From assembly GCF_022581195.2 (NCBI RefSeq), contig NC_061474.1:6510001-6574000 (forward strand): 64,000 nucleotides of DNA, in the 5' to 3' direction. The notes under the pieces were generated by a model. That model saw only the letters and a program-made list of their open reading frames with translations. It was not told the origin of the DNA and did not search any database. This DNA is from Helicoverpa zea (taxonomy: Eukaryota > Arthropoda > Insecta > Lepidoptera > Noctuidae). Shown here one piece after another: positions 45,131 to 57,130 of this stretch (position 1 is its first letter; each line of letters opens with the position of its first letter). The position numbers and the translations under genes are program-made.

Positions 45131-45763
45131 CAAAAATGTTTATCCCTTAATATATATATTAGTTATGAAGTAGGTACAATATTTTTATGTTTTCTTTTGT
45201 CTTATACTCTCAAAGAATTTGTTTACTTTTTCTTTTATGACTTGTGACTGAATGTTTTATAAAATGTCACGGCCGTTGGTTTTTTAAGATTTTTTTTATT
45301 TTTTTGGTTTGTTCATCTAGATATTATAATTTTAATGTCATGAGTAAAATATTTAGCCAGTTCATGTTATGTAAATCGGAATAAATATTGCAATGTTTAA
45401 TAAAATAACAATAAATAAAAAAAAATAACATAGTACAGACATGTATATTAATTAAATCTAAGTTTAGACTAGCCTAATGAAAATGTTATTTAATGTATCC
45501 TGGTGTTTTTGTCACTGGTCTCTTATTATATTCCAACTAATATTATAAATGCGAAAATAACACGGTCTGTAAAAAAGGCTGTCTGAACCAATTTGAACGA
45601 AATTAAATACATAGATAGCCTAAAGCCTGAAAAAGGACATACATAAGCAACTTTTCGTGGCAACAATTTGTGGAAAAGACCAAAATATCGAATGAAATCA
45701 TAATTACATAACCATATAACTATAATAAAATTCTATGACCACGGTGACATCATACAAGTAGTA
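45131..45763. other. No gene; weak Helitron-like text at 45540-45660
   Basis: AATATTATAAATGCGAAAAT and GATAGCCTAAAGCCTGAAAA are usual words of the same moth repeat class, without clear ends. Confidence 0.35.
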
Positions 45764-46136
45764 GTAGTTTCAACTGCCTCGTTGGTCTAGCTGTCGCAAG
45801 TGCGGCTGCTGAGCACGAAGTCTCGGGTTCGATTCCCGAGTCGGGCCGAAATCGCTTTGTGGGTTTTAGAAGACTTTCACAAAGCAGCCCGGAGCCTGGA
45901 AGCTGGTGATTGATTCACCCGTGCATCGGAGAGCACGTAAATGTCGGTCCTGCGCTTGATCTCTCTCCGGTCGTGTCGGATTACCGTCCCATCGGGCTAT
46001 GAGAGTTAAGGAATAGTGAGTGCACCTGTGTCTGCGCAAATGCTCGTGCACTATAATATGTCCTGCGTAGTTGGCTAATCTCCTTACATGAGAACAGCCG
46101 CCGTAGCCGATAATCGGCTAGGAGGACATCATCATC
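45764..46136 (+). mobile_element. tRNA-derived SINE-B, full length with 10-bp TSD
   Basis: The tRNA-like head holds A-box-like TGGTCTAGCTG and B-box GGGTTCGATTCCC. The body has ATCGCTTTGTGGGTTTTAGA and CGGAGAGCACGTAAATGTCG; the end has GCCGATAATCGGCTAGGAGG then a (CAT)n tail. ACAAGTAGTA at 45754-45763 and 46137-46146 is a direct repeat flanking it. Resembles HaSE-type SINEs of noctuids. Confidence 0.85.
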
Positions 46137-46146
46137 ACAAGTAGTA

Positions 46147-49100
46147 TCCCTTTTATTACTACTGTGATATGAATATTTAATAACTTTTTTTCTTTTCCCG
46201 AAATAAACACCTAATCATATCGACACGTGTGATATAAATATTATAATTTATTACGATTAACTGACAAGAATATTTAATGACACACCTTCTTTTACAACTA
46301 AACGAAATTCTTTAACATTCATCATAGTAATTATTCAGCAAGAAGATCTTATATGTATAACATTTACATATAATTTAGGTATTAACACATTTCGCTAGTA
46401 GCAACAACATACGAATTTAATTCGTACTTAATTTGATCATGATTATACAAATGGTTTGAAAAGTTTTATAAATAACTTTTGGTCTTCATTTACATAAACA
46501 CCTCGTGTGTTTATCAAACAATTCTGATAGGAAAGTTGTCCTACTTTAAGAGTACTTAAGTAAGAAAACCGATAAACAGTATCTTCTCATTCATATTCCA
46601 CTTAAACTCAAAACACATTTATGTAAGTAAATTGTATAAATATTTTTTTAATTTATATCTGTTAAAAAGAAAATTTTTAAAAAAGATGCATCCAGTAAGA
46701 CTGAAAGCTGATCCCAATATTCATGAAAAGGCTGGGTAGTATTGTTCAAAAATATATCAGTGTCGACTTATTCAGAATTCGAAATAATGAAAAGGTAAAA
46801 ATAATCCCAAAAATATCTTTAGAAAATATCGTAAGGTAATTCTCAGAAACCAAAAAAAAAATCTTAAGAAACCGCGCCACAATTCTCAAATAAATTGTAT
46901 TAGAAAACGTAATTAGAGACTCCACAATTCATCGCTTTTGGATAAAAGAAAAAGTTGGAATATATTTTTATTATAGAAATAGATTTTTATCTGCCAGTAA
47001 TCCACTTATCGTGATACGAATAACAAATGAGATACATTATTAAGCACTTTTTTGCGGAAAAAAATATAAAAACGTGAAAAAAATGCGTGGAAATGACAGA
47101 ACCGTAAAGAATGCTGAATGAATTTCAGCCATTTGATAAAATAATTATACTTTCGGGACAAGGAAATTGTAAAAACTTTATTATACCACTTACATCAAGA
47201 TACCTAACTGCACCAATAAAGTTTTGATATAGAAATCATCAACCATCCCCGGAAGGTACCTACACATTGACTCTTATATACCTAGTAAGTTTTCTGTGTT
47301 ATTTATACCACTACAAAACAAAAGCAGCTACCAATAGAAACGAAAAGAAAAAGACTGATTGAAAAGCAGTAGCTTATCGAACAACTAAGTACATAATATA
47401 CTCAGAAATATTATTTACTCTGATATTTTCACACACACAAGCACGTATAAGGCTTTAACATCCAAAACACTTCAAATAATCCTTTGTTCTTTCACGATAA
47501 AACGGTTAGGCCTTTTTTTAGTACAGCACGTACTTCTGAGGCGACTCCCTTTATCCAATTCGTTAGATCCTCTCTTTTTGTACCTTTCTTCAAAAAATCT
47601 TATAGAGTACGAAGTTGACTCCTTTTGGTTCACGTTTGAAAATCGTATTGAACTCGAGGTAAATCGCACATTTTGGAAAATATGTTCCCTCTAGCTAGAA
47701 TATAAAGGTACTTCTATCTGTATTAAATATATTATCACTATGTAATGCATGTTGTTTTTGTGATGAATTCCAATTTTTGAGGCTGTTTTGAATCACATAC
47801 TGAAGTTAAACATTTTAATTTTTGAAAGATTATCTAAACATCCCGACCAAAAACATATCATGCTAATGAACAGAACAATAACAACTGTCTTTTTCATTAT
47901 TGAAGAAAAGAGCAACATAAATAAATATAAATACATTTTCAAGAAAATCACATAGAAGGAAAAATCTGAAATACTTATTTTATTAAGTTCTTTGTACACA
48001 TAAGTCATGTATTGAGAATCGATTCAAAACGTTCGTTTCGTTATTGAGGCTTCAGAAGCACATGAGCTCAGCATCTTAGACTTTCCCAGAATTGAGCAAA
48101 GCTGAACCAATTCTCAGAAATTCCATTAAGCTTGCCTTTCAATTGATCTTACTAATCTTAAGTTTTTCATGATTTTATGTATCGTAATCCGATAATCTTC
48201 TGTGAAAGTCAGTAAGTTTATAATGTCTGCGCTATTTATTTTTACCAGCTTTTAATCATGCCATTACCTGATCTCTATAATAAAATTTTAAGAAAAAAAA
48301 AAGAAGAAGGCCAAATATTTTCAACTCACAGACAATGACGCATAAACTTATTTTTTAAACAAACCACATCGTAAACGGTTCATCCACTGAAGAACTACGA
48401 TGTCACAGACAGACATATAACGGTCAAACTTATAACACAACCCTTTTGCAACAACAGTTAATACACGAACGTACGCCGAAACACTTCGTCAACACAAGTA
48501 CCTAACGCAATTAATGTTACCTCAACTCCTAAGAGACGCGCTAAGTGAAAATACACCGAGGAAGCTTTCCTTTAGTTAAAAGCAGCATCACGTGAGGTCT
48601 CGAGAGATATGCATTTGCATTCAGTTTTGTAGTTACAAGGATAATTTAGGAGTTTGTGAATGCTGTGTTTTGAATTATCACTTTGATGCGCAACTGTTTT
48701 GTGCCTTAGATAATTTTGAGCTTGCATTATCCACGAAGCCACAGATATGTTTTTTTTTGTAGTTTGTCTAGTAATATATTTATGCTTAGCTGTTGAGGAT
48801 TAAATATATGAGTTAAGTAAGTGAAGTTTTATAGATATTTTGCTGTGAGATTTCGCAGTAGCTGGGAAATGAAACGCGTTTAATGAAAGGAGAAACGTTA
48901 GTTATACACTAACGTTTCTCATTTTATTTGGAAATTCAGCAATATTCGAAACATATATACAGTTCTTAGTATACAGACAAAACTTCGGTTTTCTTTAAAG
49001 GAAACAAAGCATGCATCATAAGAATTCTCTTTCTTCAGCTGTTCAATATTTCCATATCATAAATATCTATCGTACATTAGCATACACAACATTCAACCCT

Positions 49101-49490
49101 TCTCTGGATACACTTACATACACTACATACAATTTTCCCACATTATTTGATACTAGTTGTGATTTCTCTTTTCTTTATCTAAATAATTATTTGCTATTTA
49201 TAGCTTTGTTTAATTAAAGGTTGTACATATTATTACTCTAAATATTTCATAAAATACACTACATTCCAGTTTCCCACATTATATGAATTTTACAGCACTG
49301 TTATATGAAGGACAGATCTGTTCACATCTGGTTCGGTGACAGACACGTTTCACAGTCATCCATGACCACAGCCATCATAGCTTTATGTGTTACATATCGT
49401 GTTTTACTCGCTATTATTATAGGCTAGTAGTTATTTTGCACTGTTTTACCTTTGGCCTTTAAATAAAGGGCCTACCAAGGTCTTCAAAAC
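46147..49490. other. Long AT-rich stretch, no gene
   Basis: No exon-like frame. One small perfect hairpin at 48890-48920 is listed separately. Frames at 47472-47669 and 47793-48008 have no recognisable features. Confidence 0.4.
48890..48920. repeat. Perfect 13-bp hairpin, 5-nt loop
   Basis: GAGAAACGTTAGT, loop TATAC, ACTAACGTTTCTC. Flanked by ATGAAAG and ATTTTAT, which pair partly. It is too short for a typical miRNA precursor. Confidence 0.7.
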
Positions 49491-49662
49491 CTTCCTTTTT
49501 TAACGATTGCAAAAATCATCGAATGACCCCTCCCACTGTGAGTTAGCAGCGATGAGGGAGTCTCAGACTTTTACTGACTAAAAATCCATCGTGTTCCTTC
49601 GTAGGCCTTTTTATGTACCAGGGCCGCGGTAACTCTTTCGAACAATCCCGCAGGCCGTCTTC
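49491..49662 (-). repeat. Dispersed repeat E, uninterrupted copy
   Basis: Reverse complement of the two halves at 674-770 and 947-1014. CCTCCCACTGTGAGTTAGCA, CTTTTACTGACTAAAAATCC, GTACCAGGGCCGCGGTAACT and CTTTCGAACAATCCCG are the matching words. This copy shows the intact order. Confidence 0.65.
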
Positions 49663-50281
49663 AAGTCAGTGTGCCCTCAATTTGTTACTTATAACAATTA
49701 CGAGTTTATTAAAACATTTTCTGTAGAAGCAAACACATAAACAATGACATTAAAAATCTGTACCAATATTATTAAAAGGATTTTCTATACCGTAAAGGCT
49801 CCGAAACTACTAAACCGATTTAAATTTATATATTATAATGTTACAACTGGTAAAGGTCGGAAAAACAACTAAAATATCTAAACTTCTATTTTAATATAAA
49901 ACTCCATTCAAAACATTAAAGATGAAAACCTCCTTGAATGAAAAACTTAACATCGGTTGTATTAGCTGTTTATAATAAATTCCTAGTTGACGTTTACGAC
50001 TAGCTATTAAAAGAAATAGTGCATCTCGTATTCTAAGAAACCACATGTTTTAACCCATGGTATTACGAATCCATCAAAATAGTTGCAATGGCAACAACTA
50101 TTCCTTTGATTCTACTATAGATTTAATGTTTGGCATTATTTATATAAATTACTGGGTAAAATAGGTTTATTAATAGCTTAAGATCCCACTTCTTGATAGG
50201 TATAATAGCCCTATATATGAAAATTATGTAATTTAAAAACAATTCAGTGTTTTTGCTACGCTTTCATTTTATAAGTGCTAA
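49663..50281. other. No gene seen
   Basis: AT-rich; a weak Helitron-like phrase (GAAACTACTAAACCGATTTA) at about 49802. Confidence 0.35.
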
Positions 50282-50295
50282 ACATGGTCATAAAT

Positions 50296-50709
50296 CATCA
50301 TCCTCATCCTCCGAGCCTTTTCCCAAACTATGTTGGGGTCGGCTTCCAGTCTAACCGGATTCAGCTGAGTACCAGTGCTTTACAAGAAGCGACTGCCTAT
50401 CTGACCTCCTCAACCCAGTTACCCGGGCAACCCGATACCCCTTGGTTAGACTGGTGTCAGACTTACTGGCTTCTGACTACCCGTAACGACTGCCAAGGAT
50501 GTTCAATGACAGCCGGGACCTACAGTTTAACGTGCCATCCGAAACACAGTCATTGGTGTCTAAGATATACTTAGAAAGTACATACAAACTTAGAAAAGTT
50601 GGATTGGTACTTGCCTGACCTGGAATCGAACCCGCGCCCTCATACTCGAGAGGTTGGTTCTTTGCCCACTAGGCCACCACGACTTTTTGCCCACTAGGCC
50701 ACCACGACG
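50296..50709 (-). mobile_element. tRNA-derived SINE-A, full length, exact 14-bp TSD, duplicated A-box end
   Basis: On the minus strand the head carries A-box TGGCCTAGTGG and B-box GGTTCGATTCC, then GTCAGGCAAGTACCAATCCA, a long body and a GATGATGATTTA-like tail. The last 25 bases of the head (TTTGCCCACTAGGCCACCAC with GAC on the plus strand) occur twice in a row. ACATGGTCATAAAT at 50282-50295 and 50710-50723 is an exact target-site duplication, so the duplicated head was part of the inserted unit. HaSE-like by recall. Confidence 0.9.
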
Positions 50710-50723
50710 ACATGGTCATAAAT

Positions 50724-53155
50724 GTTTGGGATAAAAAAAATATGTGGCTTTAATTCTGTAAAGTATCATATTATAGATAGTAGGCTATTTAACCAACTAC
50801 CTCAAAAGAAGTAGGATATCAATTCGGATGTTTGATTTTTTCTGTATATTCCTGAGTACAAATTTTTCAAATACTACCGAGAGTAAATACTTAGTCAGCT
50901 GTGAATGAGCTACTTTCATTTCTACTATCAGTAAAAGATGTTCGCATAACATTTATCAACATAGTAACACAATCTTTTGTTTCAAGACATTTACAGCCAT
51001 TTTTATACCTTCCCATTGTGGTAGAGAGAATCGTGTGTTTTTCAAAACGTATGCTTTACAAAGTTGAACGGTGATTACATTATAACTGTAAATTATTCTT
51101 ACGTTTGCGTAGACATTGTCTGAGAAATTTATGACGCTGTTTCTTTAAGTTGCTTGTAGATCATTTGCGGTTCGTTCCTGTGTATTGAATTTATTTTTAG
51201 ATCTTTCAAGTGCATTTGGTAACTTTGAATGAATCTTTAATGCAGAAGTACTCGCATCATGTTTCGTCCATTGGGAATTGAATTCCCAAATACTGTCACT
51301 ATGTTGATTTTGTGGCATACATCAATAATAATATGGTATAGAGAGGTTTTTATATAGATTCAAAAATACTTGGCGTAGATAGGTACGTTTAAAGATTCAA
51401 AAAACTGGTGATTATTTTAATAAGACTCTCTGATTACCTAATTAAGGAAAATACAAAATATAGAAATTAAACTAATAATAATCCGATCCAGATTTAAACA
51501 ATAATTGATTTGCATACTATTAAAACAAGTGTTAGTGTCTCAAATTTTTGGCCTTCAACTGATTCTAACCGAATCGAATGAACATGTAAAACGTATTTGA
51601 TATACTACACGAGTTGACTGTGGTTAACAAGTACCAACTAATATTATAAAAATGTATCAGTAGGTGTGTTAAGATATTTTCAAAAAAAGTCTACTTGTAT
51701 GAATGAACACATGGGATACATTTAATCCAGATAGGTGCATGCAACATTTCAGTATGAAGGTGAAACAGTGTTCTACAGGGCATTTTTCGAAAGAATAACG
51801 GTGCGTCCTATGTGAGCGATCAGGATGCAAACGCAAAGCGACACGGTGTGACGCAAAACAACATACATCCTTCAATTCGCTTCGAATCGCTTCACATTTG
51901 CGTTCCCTTTGGCTACGTAGAACGCAAGGTGCGTTCCTTGTACACAAAGGGCACAAAAAGGAACGAAGGTAGGTTTTCTTCAGTAAAAGTGCCTCCCTCT
52001 ACCCTAAAAGAGGTCATTGATGATTTCTCATCTATTTTAACCACACACAAAACAGAAATAAAAGATAAATAATTCATAAAATCTTGTACTGTATAAAGTC
52101 TGGACTGTTTAATAAAACCAGATTTGTTGGTTAACATAAAAAAAATATAGTGGAAACCATTCATTAAAACAAGTGCTGGTACGAAATAAGTTTGAGTAAA
52201 ACGGAATCATTTTGCATGTCATATTTCATACATTTGCAAGTAAAATCGTCTGTCTGTTTGCGGTATTCAAACAGTACTCAGACATAATTATGTTTACGAA
52301 AATAATTGTTTTTGGTAAAATAATACCGCATTATTTGCGAACAAGCTGAATTAAACACTAGTAAGTATACAATGTAAATATTATTATGAATACGCAACAT
52401 TACCTACTTATATTAGGTAATGCAATGTATATAATGTCTTTAATAATTAATGATTATATTGTATCGTAGGTTTGATTCTGGCAATCTATAATGAGTATAC
52501 ATCTGCCACACTAGGGTTTTATAGAAAATCCTCCTATGACGTTTCTTTCCCATTGGTAATGCCCATTTTTGATCGCACAGCTGGGAATAATCCTTTTCGC
52601 TTACAGAAAAGGCATACATCTTTATAAGTCCAGCCAGTAAAGCATTAAACATTGAAGCATCTGAAAGTTTGGATAACCAGCCATACTCATCATTATGGTA
52701 GTATTTAAAATAAAAAACATAATCTTAAATGGCGATCATGAGCAAAAATGTCAAAGTATCAAAATTACCCAGCTGGTTTCCTTAACTTTGTTTATTTAGA
52801 TTTTAAAATAGCTACTTGAAATTTTATGTAGGTACCTGATTAAATTTTGTCCAAAGTTACCAAGACTCATTTGACGACACGAGTCCTATTAAAAAAAATC
52901 TTACAGGTTCTTCAAGTTTCCATAAGTTCAAGAAATCCATGTCTAAGAATAAACTCGTTCTGATTTAATCAATTTAATAATAAGTCACTGGACCTTAACC
53001 CTATCTATGTTTGTTTACTACCATAATAAATACATATGTGTTATGGAATATCTTTAAAATGATCATATTTAATCCAAACTAGAGAAGGGAAAATCTTACT
53101 GATTTGAATATTCATAAGATACTTTAAGATGTTTTACGTGACATAGTAATGTATT
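50724..53155. other. No gene; possible old MITE at 51760-51985
   Basis: The patch 51800-51960 is richer in GCG-containing words (AACGCAAAGCGACACGGTGT, GCTTCGAATCGCTTC, AACGCAAGGTGCGTTCC) than its surroundings and may be a hAT-like MITE, but termini could not be fixed. A minus-strand frame at 52440-52652 is not recognised. Confidence 0.35.
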
Positions 53156-53722
53156 TTTAACCGACTTCCCAAATAGGAGGAGGTTCTCAATTCGGCCGGT
53201 AAGTTTTTTTTTTTTTTTCTATGTATGTATATCGATTACGCCGAGGTTTATTGTCCGATTTACGTGATTCTTTTTTTGTTCGACGCGGAATAGCTGCCAG
53301 ATGGTCCCATAGTCATCAGGTCAGGATCTGATGATGGAAACCCTGAGAAATCGAGAGCAACCTTCCAAAGTTGTAGGCAAACATAGGGTAAAAAGTTGAC
53401 ACTCAGATGTATGCCTGAAAGCACTATTCAACAGTGAAGGTTTGAAGCTGACCTGATGATGGAGACCAGAGAGGGTCGAGGGAACTCGACAACTGAATAT
53501 GTAAACTACCTCGTGTTTGGGCTTATAATATTTGTATTGACGAGATCTTTGCAACAGTGAAGGTTTGGAGCTGATCTGATGATGAAGACCAGAGAAGGTC
53601 GAGGGAACTCGACAACTGAATATGTAAAAAACCTCGTATTTGGGCTTAAAATATTTGTATTGATGAGAACTTTCTACTTATACGGATAGTGACAGCTATT
53701 TGTATCACTGAAAAGCTGTAAA
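53156..53722 (+). repeat. TTAACCGACTTCC-type repeat, left part
   Basis: Starts TTAACCGACTTCCCAAATAG, then GAGGAGGTTCTCAATTCGGC, a T-run, and CTGATGATGGAAACCCTGAG. This is a common moth repeat whose class I cannot name. The same terminal word opens the hairpin that follows at 53723-53948. Confidence 0.55.
53430..53675. repeat. Tandem duplication, 123-bp unit
   Basis: AACAGTGAAGGTTTGAAGCT at 53430 and AACAGTGAAGGTTTGGAGCT at 53553 begin two consecutive near-identical units that include GAGGGAACTCGACAACTGAA and ATATTTGTATTGA. Confidence 0.85.
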
Positions 53723-53948
53723 TAAAAAACTTTTTTACAAAAAAAATTAACCGACTTCCCAAAACACTAAAAAGGCAAAAAATAACTAATTTTAGGTGCA
53801 TCGGCCTAGAAGTCGGTGGCAAAATTAACTTTTAGGCACATCCTTGATTAGACACCGACTTCTAGGCCGATGCACCTAAAATTAGTTATTTTTTGCCTTT
53901 TTAGTGTTTTGGGAAGTCGGTTAATTTTTTTTGTAAAAAAGTTTTTTA
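53723..53948. mobile_element. Perfect foldback: two 96-bp inverted arms
   Basis: Left arm 53723-53818 and right arm 53853-53948 are reverse complements without a mismatch in my reading; loop 34 bp. The arms contain TTAACCGACTTCCCAAAACA, GGCAAAAAATAACTAATTTT and AGGTGCATCGGCCTAGAAGT. Non-coding. Confidence 0.88.
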
Positions 53949-56154
53949 ATATTACAATATGCGACGAATCATGAAAAATAATAAGCATTGGGTATTAAGG
54001 CATGTCAAAATAAAGTCTAAGTTTCAACCACAATCACAATAATCCTATTCAGTCTATAATCCAAACAGAATGCATGATCAGCAATCAATGAATATTCGGC
54101 AAGATTAAATTACACAAATCGAATAAGCCGAATACCGAATATAAATCGAATAGTCGGCCCATCTCTAATCTTGACCAATAGAGTAATTTCAACAAAGTCG
54201 TTCATCAACTGACCAATTAATTATATTATATCGTAAATACGATCGAATACCGGACTTGACTTTATTGATGAAAAAAAATAATCTTAGTTATTTTCGGTTT
54301 GGACGGATTATGATATTAATGCGAAGAATCGTAAAATTTTTGCTACTGCTGCCTACACGAAATACTTTGCATTTTTAAACATTTCCTCCATTTTATTTTA
54401 ATTTTCATCTATCGTAGTTTTGTCTGAGTCCAACCGAAACTAATTCCCTAACCTGGGTAAAGAGTAGCCTTCCTTAATATATGAGTTACTAAACGCTGCA
54501 TTAGTTTATATAGATAAAATTAAATCAAATGCAAAACAAACAAATTAATAAAGCATTTTAAGCAGTATGGACTTCATTAGTTTAAAATGTATGTTTGTAA
54601 ACTTAAGTACCTACTTATGCAGTACACATATTTGTAGGTACACTTTATGTAATGAAAATATATTCTTGGACTTCTATTTTTAAAACTGGGAAATTACAAT
54701 AAGACATCACTATCCTACCCCAAAGCACAATACAGTATTACATAACGTACAAAACCAGTCAACAGAATTATTCATGATACAAATGTATTCAAGAGGTTAT
54801 GACATTGATATGTCAATGACCGTCCTTCATTCTCCCCTTAATCTCTGCCAGTAGGTAACGTTTGTTTTGGAAAATATGTCTAAAATAATTAAATACACAG
54901 TTTGTATAGATTATGAAGTATTTTTGTTAAAATTTTATTAGCGTTATTAGCTATTTTTTCCCACGAAATGACCCCAAATGCACAAGTAATTCTGTCTGTC
55001 CGGCTTTAATGCCAAAATTCGTGAACCGATTTTTGTCGTATAGATGGCCCCTGAAAAAGGCATAGGCTAATCGCGGAATACAGCTGGTACATAATATTGA
55101 GATAATTACATATGGCTATTTTTAATTACCTCAAACTTAAGTAAGTGATAAAAATGTCGCTTTAGTGAGGTTGTAACATACCATGGAAATAATTCAACGG
55201 AAAATGGTATAAACAAAAAAGGTTTTATAATTTTTCAATTAAGGCGATTCCTTTATCACGTAAATACATAATATTTTACCCTTCACTCCTTCCCTACTCA
55301 ACCCATCAGTTTAACTTTATATAGTGTTGTTTAAATTAAATTTACAACTTAGGAAATTTGCTGAACAGTATCTAATTACAGGTTCTAAAAGGTTCACTTG
55401 TATCCCTTATAATTAAATAAGGTTTATACCTACCTCAAACAATAGATATAAAGGCTGTTTCTAGAGGTTAGTTTGAATAATTCTTTGTTACTTTCGGATG
55501 AGTGGTTTTCTATTACTTTTATTATGGCACTGACTTACCTGAATAATTGGGATTTCTATGGCTATAAAATGCATCTGATCATTAAGATATTATCTGACAG
55601 AAAACAGCTTTAGTTTTATTTTTGAGCGCTTTGGTTAAATTTTCAAGGGATGTTCATTAACCTTTATGATTCTTTCTGATAAGTAGTATGCAAATGTTAA
55701 GGTAATTTCATTTAAAAAAGGATCTGTGAAACAAAATAGTACAGCTACTTTAAATCAGGCTTTTACCAAAAGTTCACACCAAAATCAAACACACTATAGG
55801 TTAAAAAAAATCTTAACCTTTTTGCCATGATATACGTGAGAAAACACCCTAAATATTAATACGTACAATAAAGACTGTGAACCAAGATCGGACGTTTGGT
55901 TAATGCGAAACTGATATCGGTCGCTCTCAAAGACACGATAGGGCGAGATTACGGCAAAAGGTGGGCCCTTCAAAGCAAGGAAATGGAATAGATTTTGGCA
56001 ACTCTTCAATATATACGGAAAATGTATGGATAGCGTGATTTTATTGCAGAGATTCGAGTAACAGAATGGTGTGGGCGTTGGTTCAATTAATGGGAAATCT
56101 CGTATGATTTAAAGATTTTTCGTATATGACCCTATCTGGTGATGTATGGTAGAT
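53949..56154. other. No gene; weak Helitron-like text at 54955-55085
   Basis: TTCGTGAACCGATTTTTGTC with CTGAAAAAGGCATAGGCTA is a decayed dispersed-repeat phrase. A short block near 55930-55990 (GGGCGAGATTACGGCAAAAG, GTGGGCCCTTCAAAGCAAGG) looks repeat-like but is unassigned. Confidence 0.35.
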
Positions 56155-56245
56155 AGATAGATAGATTATTCTTTATTGTACACCAAGAAAATTAACAACA
56201 CAGGACATCACGACACACAAAGAACAGTACAATTGGTAGGCTAAG
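56155..56245 (-). mobile_element. Non-LTR retroelement 3' end with (ATCT)n tail
   Basis: Reverse complement of 25520-25600: TTATTCTTTATTGTACACCA, ACACAGGACATCACGACACA and AAGAACAGTACAATTGG, here preceded by an (AGAT)n tract at 56150-56166. Confidence 0.55.
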
Positions 56246-56968
56246 ACCCTGGAAGCCACATAATTTTATAATTCAGATTTTTCGGTCTGAAGATGTTATA
56301 ATGTTGGGCACATTATAAGAATCAGCTAGGTAGAACAAAATAACATAATGTGATTAGGATAGTGGGCTAAAGTTTAGTTTGCAGTCTAGAATGGTGCTAT
56401 TATTTATTTAATACTTCTGTACATTCTGTACAAGGGCGGACTTAACGCCTTAGGCGTTTTCTCCCAGTCTACCTTTATTACTTCTACGATACGAAAGTGT
56501 ATATGACATGTATGAGAAAGAAGGAATTTACGTAATTTAATTAGGTACCACATGGCCATATTTTATGCTAATTTTCCGACATTAATTCAATGTTCAATAA
56601 CCTATGACTAAATAATATTATTTCAAATGTTAATTATAACTCTAAATTACGATCAAAATCTAAACCACAAATCATCGGCCATTCATTAGGAACATTAATT
56701 TTATTATGTGTGAATTCATTCTAATTATACAAAATGATAATATCCTTTCATTTCCTAATATTTCCAATATTGGGCAGGAATTAACATCCGATTACTGGTA
56801 ATTAAGAATTAATTGAAATTCACAATTGTAATGTCAAAATCAATTGCAGACTTCATACATTAATATTCCATTATGATTATTCAAATTAAATAATGACGTT
56901 GGAAAAAGATTTAAAGTAATAATGATTTACAGGAGTATTACAAAATGTATGTACCTAAGTAGCGTACT
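56246..56968. other. No gene seen
   Basis: AT-rich; nothing recognisable. Confidence 0.4.
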
Positions 56969-57130
56969 TCATCATCCTCCTCCGAGCCTTTTTCCCAACT
57001 ATGTTGGGGTCGGCTTCCAGTCTAACCGGATGTAGCTGAGTGCCAGTGCTTTACAAGGAGCGACTATTATTTGCTATATTTGACCCCCTCAACCCAGTTA
57101 CCCGGACAACTCAATACCCTTTGGTAAGAA
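56969..57130 (-). mobile_element. SINE-A, 3' fragment
   Basis: TTCATCATCCTCCTCCGAGC, TTGGGGTCGGCTTCCAGTCT, AACCCAGTTACCCGGACAAC and ATACCCTTTGGTAAG match SINE-A; the head half is missing. Confidence 0.7.

Noticed and set aside
45764..45850. Possible stand-alone tRNA gene (A-box and B-box present)
   Set aside because: The sequence continues without a break into a SINE body repeated at 23395-23575, and the whole unit has a target-site duplication.
52440..52652. Minus-strand 70-codon frame
   Set aside because: No family recognised and no splice context; likely chance or an old repeat.
55794..56009. Minus-strand 71-codon frame over a GC-richer patch
   Set aside because: The patch reads like a dispersed repeat; no protein motif.
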